Assembly: GCA_002256055.1 (NCBI GenBank)
Contig: NKIE01000039.1
Coordinates: 1-12,458 of the forward strand
Direction of reading: 5' to 3'
From: Pseudomonas sp. PGPPP3
GTDB lineage: Bacteria; Pseudomonadota; Gammaproteobacteria; Pseudomonadales; Pseudomonadaceae
DNA length: 12,458 nt
Every line of letters begins with the position of its first letter. The first letter of the stretch is position 1. A model generated the notes under the pieces. The model was not told where the DNA came from. It worked only from the letters and a program-made list of their open reading frames with translations, and ran no database searches. A program made the translations under genes and the position numbers. Below are positions 5,867-12,458 of this stretch, piece after piece.

Positions 5867-7696
5867 ATGCGTCATGTCGACCTGATTACCCTGCCACGTC
5901 TCCTGCAACGTCTGCCCCAGCTGCTGCTCGACCTGCCTGGCATCGCCAAGGGTTTACATATCGCCAGCCGCAGTCGCGGCCAACGCCCGGGCGGCCTGGG
6001 CTGGTGTATCGAACAGGCGGCGCGCGCCAACGCTAACGGCGTGGCGCTGATCCAGGGCGACAAACAACTCAGCTATGCCGAGTTCAACCAGTGGGCCAAT
6101 CGCCTCGCCCACTACTTGCAAGCTCGCGGCCTGGGCAAGGGCGACAGCGTGGTCCTGATCATGGAAAACCGCCTAGAGCTACTGGCCTGCGTCACCGCCT
6201 GCGCCAAGCTCGGCGTGGTTAGCGCACTGATCAACAGCAGCCAGCGTGGCCAGGTACTGGCGCACAGTATCAACCTTGTCCAACCCAAGCTGGCACTGGT
6301 CGGCGAGGAGTTGCTGGCGGCCTTCAATGAGGTCGAAGCGCAGTTGCAGCTAGCAAAAGACGCCCGCCTGTATTTCGCCGACCAGGCGACCTGGCGCGAC
6401 CCCGGCACAGCACCCAGCGGCTGGCAGCACCCGGCTGCAGAACTGCACGCCTACCCGACGAGCAATCCGCAACTGGCCGCGCCGGTATGCGCTGCCGATC
6501 CCTGCTTCTACATCTACACCTCGGGCACCACCGGCCTGCCGAAAGCCGTGGTGTTCAACCACGGACGCTTCATGAAGGGCTACGGCGTGTTTGGTTTCGC
6601 CGCCGTACGCCTGGGGCGCCAGGACCGCCTGTACTGCAGCCTGCCGTTCTACCACGCCACCGCCATGGTGGTGTGCTGGGGCTCAGTGCTGGCCGGCCAG
6701 GCGGCACTGATCGTCGTCCGCAAGTTCAGCGCCAGCCGTTTCTGGGATGATGTGCAGCGCCATCAAGCGACCGCCTTCGGCTATGTCGGCGAGCTGTGTC
6801 GCTACCTGCTGGACCAACCGGCGCGGGCCGAGGACACGGCCAATCCGATCAGGGTGATGGTCGGCAACGGCCTGCGCCCGGGCACTTGGCAGGCCTTCAA
6901 GCAGCGCTTTGCGGTCGAGCGCGTGATGGAGCTGTACGCCTCCAGCGAAGGCAATATCGGCTTCAGCAACCTGCTCAATTTCGACAATACCGTGGGCTTC
7001 TCGCCCTACCCCTACGCCATTGTCCAGTACGACCAGGAGCGCGAGAGGCCGCACCGCGATGCCGACGGTCGCCTACAGCGGGTGGCCAAAGGCGAGACCG
7101 GACTGCTGCTCGGACAGATCACTGCGAAAACCCCCTTCGACGGCTACACCGATGCGCGCAAGACCGAGCAGTGCATCCTGCGCGACGTGTTCGAGCCCGG
7201 CGATGCCTGGTTCAACACCGGCGACCTGATGCGCGACATCGGCTTCAAGCACGCCCAGTTCGTCGACCGTCTGGGTGACACCTTCCGCTGGAAGGGCGAG
7301 AACGTCTCCACCTCACAGGTCGAGGCGATCCTCGATGGCATCGAGAAAATCAGCGAAACCGCTGTGTATGGTGTGGAAATCCCCGGCACCAATGGTCGCG
7401 CCGGCATGGCCTGCATACGCCTGGATTGCCAACCGGCAGCGTTCGACTTCCATGCCCTGCTCGTCGAGTTGCGCCGTGAACTGCCGGCCTATGCCGTCCC
7501 ACTGTTCCTGCGCCTGAGCCGGCAGCTGGAAACCACCGGCACCTTCAAGCATAAGAAGGCGCCGCTGAAAGAACAGGCCTATGACCTTGAGCGCTGCGGC
7601 GATCCGCTGTATGCCTGGCTACCTGGGAGCGACCGTTATGTGCCGCTGACCCGCGAGCTACAGACGGCTATTGCCGCCGGGGCCTATCGTTATTAA
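5867..7696 (+). CDS. Long-chain acyl-CoA synthetase, FATP/very-long-chain type
   Basis: A 609-residue adenylate-forming enzyme that activates a fatty acid with ATP and then transfers it to coenzyme A. The AMP-binding loop YIYTSGTTGLPK is at 215-226. The second motif is YASSEGN (357-363), the form found in fatty-acid transport protein/very-long-chain synthetases rather than in FadD. GDLMRD starts at about 452 and leads into DRLGDTFRWKGENVST, where the C-terminal domain begins. The TGTFKHKK segment holds Lys561, in the usual place of the conserved C-terminal lysine. Hydrophobic leucine-rich stretches near the N-terminus (about 5-25) may allow membrane contact. The ATG is supported by GGAG at 6-nt spacing. 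The gene is divergent from the AraC regulator and ends 17 bp before the convergent HAD gene. Chain-length preference cannot be read from the sequence; sterol or bile-acid side chains are an alternative substrate class. Confidence 0.9.
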   Translation: MRHVDLITLPRLLQRLPQLLLDLPGIAKGLHIASRSRGQRPGGLGWCIEQAARANANGVALIQGDKQLSYAEFNQWANRLAHYLQARGLGKGDSVVLIMENRLELLACVTACAKLGVVSALINSSQRGQVLAHSINLVQPKLALVGEELLAAFNEVEAQLQLAKDARLYFADQATWRDPGTAPSGWQHPAAELHAYPTSNPQLAAPVCAADPCFYIYTSGTTGLPKAVVFNHGRFMKGYGVFGFAAVRLGRQDRLYCSLPFYHATAMVVCWGSVLAGQAALIVVRKFSASRFWDDVQRHQATAFGYVGELCRYLLDQPARAEDTANPIRVMVGNGLRPGTWQAFKQRFAVERVMELYASSEGNIGFSNLLNFDNTVGFSPYPYAIVQYDQERERPHRDADGRLQRVAKGETGLLLGQITAKTPFDGYTDARKTEQCILRDVFEPGDAWFNTGDLMRDIGFKHAQFVDRLGDTFRWKGENVSTSQVEAILDGIEKISETAVYGVEIPGTNGRAGMACIRLDCQPAAFDFHALLVELRRELPAYAVPLFLRLSRQLETTGTFKHKKAPLKEQAYDLERCGDPLYAWLPGSDRYVPLTRELQTAIAAGAYRY

Positions 7697-7713
7697 CCCG
7701 TGGAATGCCCGTT

Positions 7714-8322
7714 CTATGAAGCCTTGGCCACGGCCTGGAGTTGGCCAAGCAAGGCAGAGCAATCCTCGGCAAAGCCATCGCTCAACCCTGGCCAGGGGTT
7801 CTCGGCCAGATTAACCAGCACCCCATGGGCGCCGGCGGCGCGGGCGCATTCGAGGTCGTAGCGATAGTCGCCGACCATCACCAGTTGCCCCGGCGCCACC
7901 TGCCAGCGCTCAGCCAGGTGCAGCAGGCCGGCAGGATCGGGCTTGGGTATGGCCTCATCCCGGCCGAGTACATCGGCCACGGCAAAGCAGTCATCCAGGC
8001 CGATGGCCTGCAAGGTCAGCAGCGCCAGCGGATGAGCGTTGCGGGTCAGGATGCCGAGGCGGCAATCGCGGGCGCGCAGCTCCCGCACCAGTTCCAGCGC
8101 ACCCGGTGCCGGTTGCGAAGCGGCGGCAAGCTCACGTTCGTGCTCAAGCAACCAGGCATGTTTGGTCGCCGCCTCGACGGCCGGCAATGCGGCCAGATGA
8201 CCGAGAATGTCGTCGTCCAGCGGGATGTCCAGGGCGCGTTTGATCGCGTCGAAATCATGCACGGCCACGGTCAGGGTGCCGTCCATGTCGAACACCCAGT
8301 GGCGGCTGTGCTGCCAGCTCAC
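7714..8322 (-). CDS. HAD-superfamily hydrolase (phosphatase, subfamily IA)
   Basis: A 202-residue cytoplasmic phosphatase-like protein with all four HAD motifs: FDMDGT with nucleophile Asp12 and Asp14, LTRNAH with Thr93, Lys127 in IPKPDP, and VGDYRYD with Asp152 and Asp156. The segment between motifs I and II (about 20-80) is the helical cap expected of phosphoglycolate phosphatase-like enzymes. The substrate cannot be deduced; sugar phosphates, phosphoglycolate or nucleotides are all possible. The start is a GTG whose last two bases form part of the tesB stop (GTGA overlap, 8319-8322), which points to translational coupling with tesB. The end lies 17 bp from the convergent acyl-CoA synthetase gene. 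Confidence 0.9.
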   Translation of the reverse strand: MSWQHSRHWVFDMDGTLTVAVHDFDAIKRALDIPLDDDILGHLAALPAVEAATKHAWLLEHERELAAASQPAPGALELVRELRARDCRLGILTRNAHPLALLTLQAIGLDDCFAVADVLGRDEAIPKPDPAGLLHLAERWQVAPGQLVMVGDYRYDLECARAAGAHGVLVNLAENPWPGLSDGFAEDCSALLGQLQAVAKAS

Positions 8323-9188
8323 TTCCAGTCCTCACGCAGGCGGGTTAGGCCTTCCTGGGCCACCGAAGCCACCAGCTGGCCAGCGCGATTGAAGATGCTG
8401 GCGCGGGAGAACCCGCGAGCGTTACCGGCCCAAGGACTGTCCATGGCGTACAGCAGCCAATCGTCCATGCGCAGGTTGCCGTGGAACCACAGGGCATGGT
8501 CGAGGCTGGCAACCTGCATAAACTTCTGGAACACCGACACGCCGTGGGGCTGCATTGAGGTAGTCAGCAGGTTGAAGTCCGAGGCATAGGCCAGCAGGTA
8601 CTTGTGCAGCTGCGGGTCATCCGGCAGCTCGCCGTCGGCGCGAAACCAGACGTACTTGACCGGGTCGCAGGCCTTGGGCGCGAAAGGATTGATCAGGGTC
8701 ACCGGGCGAATCTCAATCGGCTTGTCGCTGACCGCACGCTCGCGCAAGCGTTCGGGAATCATCGGTGCGATCAGCCGCGCCAGTTCGGTTTCCGACTTGA
8801 AGTTCTCAGGCCCAGGCACATCAGGCATCGGCAACTGATGATGGAAACCCTCCTCGTCGTATTGAAACGAGGCGGCGCAACTGAAGATCGGTTTGCCCTT
8901 CTGAATCGCCGTCACTCGCCGCGTGCTGAAACTACCGCCGTCGCGGATCCGGTCAACCTGATAGACCACCGGCAAGCTGGCATCGCCTGGGCGGAGGAAA
9001 TAGCCGTGCATGGAATGCACATGGCGGCTCGCTTCCACCGTACGGCTGGCCGCCGATACACACTGACCTAGCACCTGGCCGCCAAACAGCTGGCGAAAGC
9101 CCAGATCCTGGCTGCTGCCGCGGTACAGGTCTTCCTCGATGGCTTCGAGGCTCAGCAGCGAAACCAAATTCTTCAGCACCTGAGTCAT
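8319..9188 (-). CDS. tesB: Acyl-CoA thioesterase II
   Basis: A 289-residue cytoplasmic enzyme that hydrolyses acyl-CoAs to free fatty acid and CoA. It has the double hot-dog layout and length of E. coli TesB (286 aa). The N-terminal hot-dog includes FGGQVLGQ (35-42) and MHGYFLRPGD (60-69). The C-terminal one includes YASDFNLL and ends in ASVAQEGL. Two of the three E. coli catalytic residues are at the same numbers, Asp204 and Gln278. The third, Thr228, is Ser228 here (VASLDHALWFH), a conservative change. GAGAGG (plus 9193-9198) lies 4 nt before the ATG. It is the first gene of a two-gene unit with the HAD phosphatase. It may balance acyl-CoA pools made by enzymes such as the nearby synthetase, but the two are not co-transcribed. 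Confidence 0.95.
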   Translation of the reverse strand: MTQVLKNLVSLLSLEAIEEDLYRGSSQDLGFRQLFGGQVLGQCVSAASRTVEASRHVHSMHGYFLRPGDASLPVVYQVDRIRDGGSFSTRRVTAIQKGKPIFSCAASFQYDEEGFHHQLPMPDVPGPENFKSETELARLIAPMIPERLRERAVSDKPIEIRPVTLINPFAPKACDPVKYVWFRADGELPDDPQLHKYLLAYASDFNLLTTSMQPHGVSVFQKFMQVASLDHALWFHGNLRMDDWLLYAMDSPWAGNARGFSRASIFNRAGQLVASVAQEGLTRLREDWK

Positions 9189-9359
9189 GCACCCTCTCTA
9201 TCTACGCAAGGTGTGGCGCCGCTCATGGGTGGCCGCGCGCACAAAATTTGCGGCAGGCCGAGTGCGAGCCCGAACTGCCGATGAACAAATGGTAATGGCT
9301 TTAGCGCCGGCTGTCGGCACTTGCCGGTTGATCATCGCCCGACAGCGCCGAATCGGCCC
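9189..9359. promoter_or_regulatory. Region between the GNAT gene and tesB
   Basis: A 171-bp gap that should contain the tesB promoter (minus strand) and the end of the GNAT transcript. Next to the tesB start is only the GAGAGG ribosome site. I found no clear -35/-10 pair. The GNAT-proximal half holds the inverted repeat listed separately. Confidence 0.35.
9310..9346 (-). terminator. Nested inverted repeat after the GNAT gene
   Basis: GCTGTCGG (9310-9317) and CCGACAGC (9339-9346) form a perfect 8-bp outer stem. Inside it, CGGC (9315-9318) and GCCG (9323-9326) form a competing small hairpin with a 4-nt loop, and TGATCA (9329-9334) is a palindrome. It begins 13 nt downstream of the GNAT stop. 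There is no T-run on the minus strand, so termination is only possible, and an operator for tesB is an alternative. Confidence 0.35.
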
Positions 9360-9944
9360 CTATCTCCCTGTTGGCAAAGCGCTTTTCTGCTGCGCGCGCC
9401 AGCTCGCCTGACTAAGCCGATAGAGCACATGCCGGCGCAGTGGATGCCCATCCGGCAGCAACGGATGCTGGAAATCCTGCTCGACCTGATGCTGCATGCC
9501 GAGGCGCTGCATCAGTGCCTGTGAGGGCAGGTTGGCCGGCACGGTAAAGGCCAGCACCTCGCTCAACTGCAACACGTCAAAGGCATGGGCCAACACCGCT
9601 TCGGCCGCCTCCAGGGCGTAGCCTTGGCGCCAGTGAGCCCGCTGCAAGCGCCAGCCGATCTCCACCGCCGGGGTAAAAGCAGCCTCGAAGCCCACCTGCT
9701 GTAACCCCAGGCTACCGATCAGGCCCGGCTGCTCGCGGCGCTCCAGCACCCACTGACCGAAGCCGTGCAGAGCAAAGTGCGCCTGGATGCGTCGGGCCAT
9801 GGCATCGCTCTGCGCCCGGCTCATGACTCCAGGGAAGTGGCGCATCACCTCGGGGTCGGCATTCAGCGCGGCAAACCCACGCAGGTCCTCGGTGCGCCAG
9901 CCGCGCAAACGCAGACGCGGTGTATGCAGTTCAATTTCAGCCAT
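9360..9944 (-). CDS. GNAT-family N-acetyltransferase, PA3944-like
   Basis: A 194-residue acetyltransferase of the RimJ/RimL-like group (Acetyltransf_3), using acetyl-CoA. It starts with LHTPRLRLRGWRTEDL, has the strand VEIGWRL, the acetyl-CoA pyrophosphate loop HWRQGYALEAA (104-114), and the C-terminal NLPSQALMQRLGM and HPLRRHVLYRL segments. Line by line it resembles P. aeruginosa PA3944, which is reported to acetylate short peptides and polymyxins. The putative catalytic Glu102 and Ser148 of PA3944 correspond to Glu95 and Ser141 here, with the same 46-residue spacing. PA3944 also lies near tesB in PAO1, as here (from memory). The natural substrate is unknown, so acetylation of a ribosomal protein or small molecule is also possible. 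The ATG has only a weak GGA-type ribosome site. Confidence 0.9.
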   Translation of the reverse strand: MAEIELHTPRLRLRGWRTEDLRGFAALNADPEVMRHFPGVMSRAQSDAMARRIQAHFALHGFGQWVLERREQPGLIGSLGLQQVGFEAAFTPAVEIGWRLQRAHWRQGYALEAAEAVLAHAFDVLQLSEVLAFTVPANLPSQALMQRLGMQHQVEQDFQHPLLPDGHPLRRHVLYRLSQASWRAQQKSALPTGR

Positions 9945-10246
9945 GTTCCATCCAATCTGTGCGCCTACTGATGATCGCCCGCCTCTCAGACCAGCGCCCC
10001 ATTTGCTGCGCCACCATCCTCGGCACTACACCCCATGAGCGCCCCGCCGGCCTTATCAGTTGACCTGCGGCAAGCAAAACCGACAACGCCAACACCAGCG
10101 ATTGCACGGGCCAATTCGAGCCCTTACTTTGGTCGCATTGGCCCAGATCGGCACGCCATTCATGCTGTCGTGGCCCAGTCTAAACTGAGCGGCGGCGCCC
10201 CACGCATACGCCATACTGCACTCCTTACCAGCAAAGCGAATTGAGC
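9945..10246. promoter_or_regulatory. Gene-free divergent region before the c-di-GMP protein
   Basis: About 300 bp without a credible gene, between the divergent GNAT and PAS-GGDEF-EAL genes, so both promoters should lie here. TGGCCCAG occurs twice in direct orientation (10139-10146 and 10171-10178), 32 bp apart. CATACT (10212-10217) resembles a -10 element, but no matching -35 lies at the right distance. TTGACC (10060-10065) resembles a -35 with no -10 behind it. The ribosome site before the ATG at 10247 is poor: only GAG at 10243-10245, which is too close. Confidence 0.35.
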
Positions 10247-12458
10247 ATGCCTGCGACCCGTAATCTTTCGACCATTCTGGTGCAGACGCTTGAACAAGCG
10301 GTCGATGGTGTCGTCCTGATCGACAGTGACATGCGCGTCCTGCTGTTCAACCAGGCTGCCGAACGACTCTGGGGCATCCCGCGCGCGAGCATTATCGGCC
10401 ATGACGCCAAGACGCTACTGCCCGCAGAATTGCGCGAGCAGGTGAGCCAATACGGCAGCGGCGATCACACCCTGCCAATCGAGCGCCTAGATGGCCAGCG
10501 GCGCTGGATCAGCATGTCGCTCTCACGCATCGAGGCCGACGGTGAGGTGCTCTACACCGCTTTTATCAAGGACATTAGCGCGCAGCACCAGCAAACCGAG
10601 CAGCTGCGCCTGCTGTCGTTGGTGGTCGACCAGACCGATAACGCCATCCTCATCACCGATGCCGAGTGGCGCATCATCTATAGCAACAGCGGTTTCACCC
10701 GTCTGTTCGGCTACGCCACCGAGCAAGCCATGGGCAGCAGTCCCGCGGCAGTCATTGCGCCCTATCTGCAGCCGGCAGCACTGGAGGCGTTGCACGCGCA
10801 ACTGCGGGCAGGCCAGCCCTACGGCAGCGACGAGCTGGCCTACTGCGCCGACGGCCAACGCATCTGGTGCAATGTGACGGTCAATCCAATCCTCGATCCG
10901 CTCGGCGTGCTGACCAACACCGTGGCGGTGTTCACCAACATCACCCACTCGAAAATGCACGAAGTTCTGCAGAACCGCATGCTTGAAGCCATGGTTCATG
11001 AGGACCCGCTAGAAGCGCTTATGGAAAAGGCCTGCCGCGAAGTCGAGCGGATTGCCCCAGAGGTCACCGCCTCGATCCTGCGCGTCAGCCGCGAAGGCCT
11101 GCTCCATCCGCTGGCCGGTCCCAGCCTGCCGGCCAGTTACTCCCAAGCCCTGGAAGGCGTGTCCATCGGCCCGTGTGTCGGCTCCTGCGGCACCGCCGCC
11201 TATCGCGGCGAGCCAGTGCTGGTCAGTGATATCGCCAGCGATCCGCTGTGGGCCGAGTTCAAGGCCCTGGCGTTGCCCATCGGCCTGCGCAGTTGCTGGT
11301 CGACACCGATCAAGAACAGCAAAGGCCGGGTGCTCGGCACCTTCGCCTTCTACTACCGCGACCCCCGCGGCCCCAGCGCCTTTCACCAGCGCCTGATCGA
11401 CGTCATCGTGCACCTCTGCTCACTGGCCCTGCAGCGCGAAGAGAGCCGCAGCCAGATTCGCCAACTGGCGTTCTACGACAGCCTTACCGAGCTGCCCAAC
11501 CGCAGCCTGCTGCATGCCAAAGCCGACCAGGCGCTGGCCGAGGCCGAGCGCAGCAAGACCCCCTTGAGCGTGCTGTTTGTTGATCTCGACCGCTTCAAGC
11601 AGGTCAACGATTCCCTCGGCCACCCGGCCGGCGACGAACTGCTGCGTCTGGTGGCTAAGCGCCTCACGGCACACCGTCGGCACTGCGACATCGTCGGCCG
11701 ACTATCCGGTGACGAGTTCGTTCTGGTCTTGCCGCAATGCGACAGCCAGCAGGTCAGCGAGGTGGTGGAACAGCTCAAGGCCACCCTCAGCCAGCCCTGC
11801 CAGCTGAACGGTACGACCCTGTGCCCGTCGGCCAGCATCGGCATCAGCCTGTACCCGCTGGACGGCCACGACATGGGCACCCTGGTGCACCGTGCCGACA
11901 TGGCCATGTACCAGGCAAAAAGCGCCGGGCGCGGTCATTTCAGCTTCTTCAGCCACGAATTGAACCTGCTGGCCCAGGAGCGCCTGGCCCTGGAAAGCGC
12001 TCTGCGCGAAGCCCTTGAGCAGGACCAATTGCAACTCCACTACCAACCACAGGTAAACATGCCAGACGGCCTACTGTATGGCGTCGAGGCGCTAGCGCGC
12101 TGGCACCACCCACAGTTTGGTGAAATATCCCCAGCGCGCTTTATTCCCCTGGCCGAAGAGTGTGGCCTGATCAATCAACTGGGGCTCTGGGCGGTACGCG
12201 AAGCCTGCCGGCAGCTGGCCCAATGGCGCCGCCAGGGTCTGCGAATTCCAGCGGTATCAGTCAACCTGTCGCCAACCAACTTCCACAACCTCGACCTGCC
12301 CGGCATGGTCGCCAGCACCCTGACCGAGTACCAGCTACAGGCCAGCGACCTAACCCTGGAAATCACTGAAAACGTGCTGTTGGACACCAACCCCAGCACC
12401 CTCAAGACGCTCGATGAAGTGCATGCCCAGGGCATACGCCTGTCTCTAGACGACTTTG
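10247..12458 (+). CDS. PAS-PAS-GAF-GGDEF-EAL cyclic-di-GMP protein, DosP-like (3' end cut off)
   Basis: The first 737 residues are visible; the gene continues past the window. There is no signal peptide or membrane helix, so it is a soluble sensor enzyme. Domains in order: PAS 1 (about 8-115), PAS 2 (about 125-235), GAF (about 250-395, with PCVGSCGTAAYRGE near 309 and GLRSCWSTPI), GGDEF (about 403-565) and EAL (from about 575). The GGDEF domain has Asp446 and Asp448 in VDLDRFK, SGDEF at 487-491, and an intact product-inhibition site R478-x-x-D481 five residues before it. The EAL domain has E614-A-L, Asn673 (VNLS), Glu705 (EITE) and Asp735-Asp736, so phosphodiesterase chemistry looks intact as far as it can be seen. 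Overall it resembles E. coli DosP, an oxygen-sensing c-di-GMP phosphodiesterase, but the haem ligands are missing (see findings). It may be a phosphodiesterase, or bifunctional with cyclase activity. Confidence 0.93.
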   Translation, partial: MPATRNLSTILVQTLEQAVDGVVLIDSDMRVLLFNQAAERLWGIPRASIIGHDAKTLLPAELREQVSQYGSGDHTLPIERLDGQRRWISMSLSRIEADGEVLYTAFIKDISAQHQQTEQLRLLSLVVDQTDNAILITDAEWRIIYSNSGFTRLFGYATEQAMGSSPAAVIAPYLQPAALEALHAQLRAGQPYGSDELAYCADGQRIWCNVTVNPILDPLGVLTNTVAVFTNITHSKMHEVLQNRMLEAMVHEDPLEALMEKACREVERIAPEVTASILRVSREGLLHPLAGPSLPASYSQALEGVSIGPCVGSCGTAAYRGEPVLVSDIASDPLWAEFKALALPIGLRSCWSTPIKNSKGRVLGTFAFYYRDPRGPSAFHQRLIDVIVHLCSLALQREESRSQIRQLAFYDSLTELPNRSLLHAKADQALAEAERSKTPLSVLFVDLDRFKQVNDSLGHPAGDELLRLVAKRLTAHRRHCDIVGRLSGDEFVLVLPQCDSQQVSEVVEQLKATLSQPCQLNGTTLCPSASIGISLYPLDGHDMGTLVHRADMAMYQAKSAGRGHFSFFSHELNLLAQERLALESALREALEQDQLQLHYQPQVNMPDGLLYGVEALARWHHPQFGEISPARFIPLAEECGLINQLGLWAVREACRQLAQWRRQGLRIPAVSVNLSPTNFHNLDLPGMVASTLTEYQLQASDLTLEITENVLLDTNPSTLKTLDEVHAQGIRLSLDDF

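Noticed and set aside
5710..5868. N-terminal extension of the AraC regulator by 53 codons
   Set aside because: The extension has no family character and would overlap the start of the divergent gene. A good AAAGGA site precedes the inner ATG at 5709.
7741..8589. 282-codon open frame on the plus strand
   Set aside because: It is the antisense shadow of the HAD phosphatase gene and the end of tesB, both supported by catalytic motifs. Its product is a low-complexity mixture of Gly, Gln and Arg.
10035..10244. 69-codon frame ending 2 nt before the c-di-GMP gene, considered as a coupled leader peptide
   Set aside because: There is no ribosome site before its ATG, the Pro/Ala/Thr-rich product is not recognisable, and the position alone is weak support.
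1..12458. Mobile element, defence system, CRISPR array or non-coding RNA gene
   Set aside because: I saw no transposase, integrase, regular repeat array, tRNA cloverleaf or defence-type gene. Gene families and base composition look uniform and chromosomal.

Overview
The window looks like ordinary chromosomal DNA of a Pseudomonas or a close gammaproteobacterial relative. It is GC-rich throughout, its proteins resemble Pseudomonas families, and the order thioesterase II (tesB) followed by a GNAT acetyltransferase recalls PA3942/PA3944 of P. aeruginosa (from memory). I see no insertion sequence, phage gene, tRNA, rRNA, CRISPR array or sign of recent transfer. Nearly every gene belongs to a nameable family, so I do not claim a new multi-gene system here.

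Layout. Left part (1-4684): the last codons of a membrane protein, then trmA (tRNA m5U54 methyltransferase) and a DUF4136 lipoprotein gene, all on the plus strand. A convergent DUF4345 membrane protein gene on the minus strand is divergent from a secreted DUF411 thiol protein gene. A PhzF-family isomerase gene and a ypfJ-type membrane zinc metallopeptidase gene follow on the plus strand. Several of these genes have a GC-rich hairpin 8-12 nt after the stop codon, without the U-tract of a classical terminator.

Middle part (4681-9188): an AraC-family regulator gene (minus) is divergent from a FATP-type long-chain acyl-CoA synthetase gene (plus). This is the arrangement expected if the regulator controls fatty-acid activation. 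The synthetase gene converges on a minus-strand pair, tesB then a HAD phosphatase, whose reading frames overlap by 4 nt. The region therefore holds both an enzyme that makes acyl-CoA and one that hydrolyses it.

Right part (9360-12458): a GNAT acetyltransferase gene (minus) that keeps the putative catalytic Glu and Ser of PA3944, a gene-free stretch of about 300 bp, and a large cyclic-di-GMP protein on the plus strand that runs off the window. That protein has the order PAS-PAS-GAF-GGDEF-EAL and resembles E. coli DosP, but lacks the residues that bind haem in DosP. It is the most interesting item in the window.
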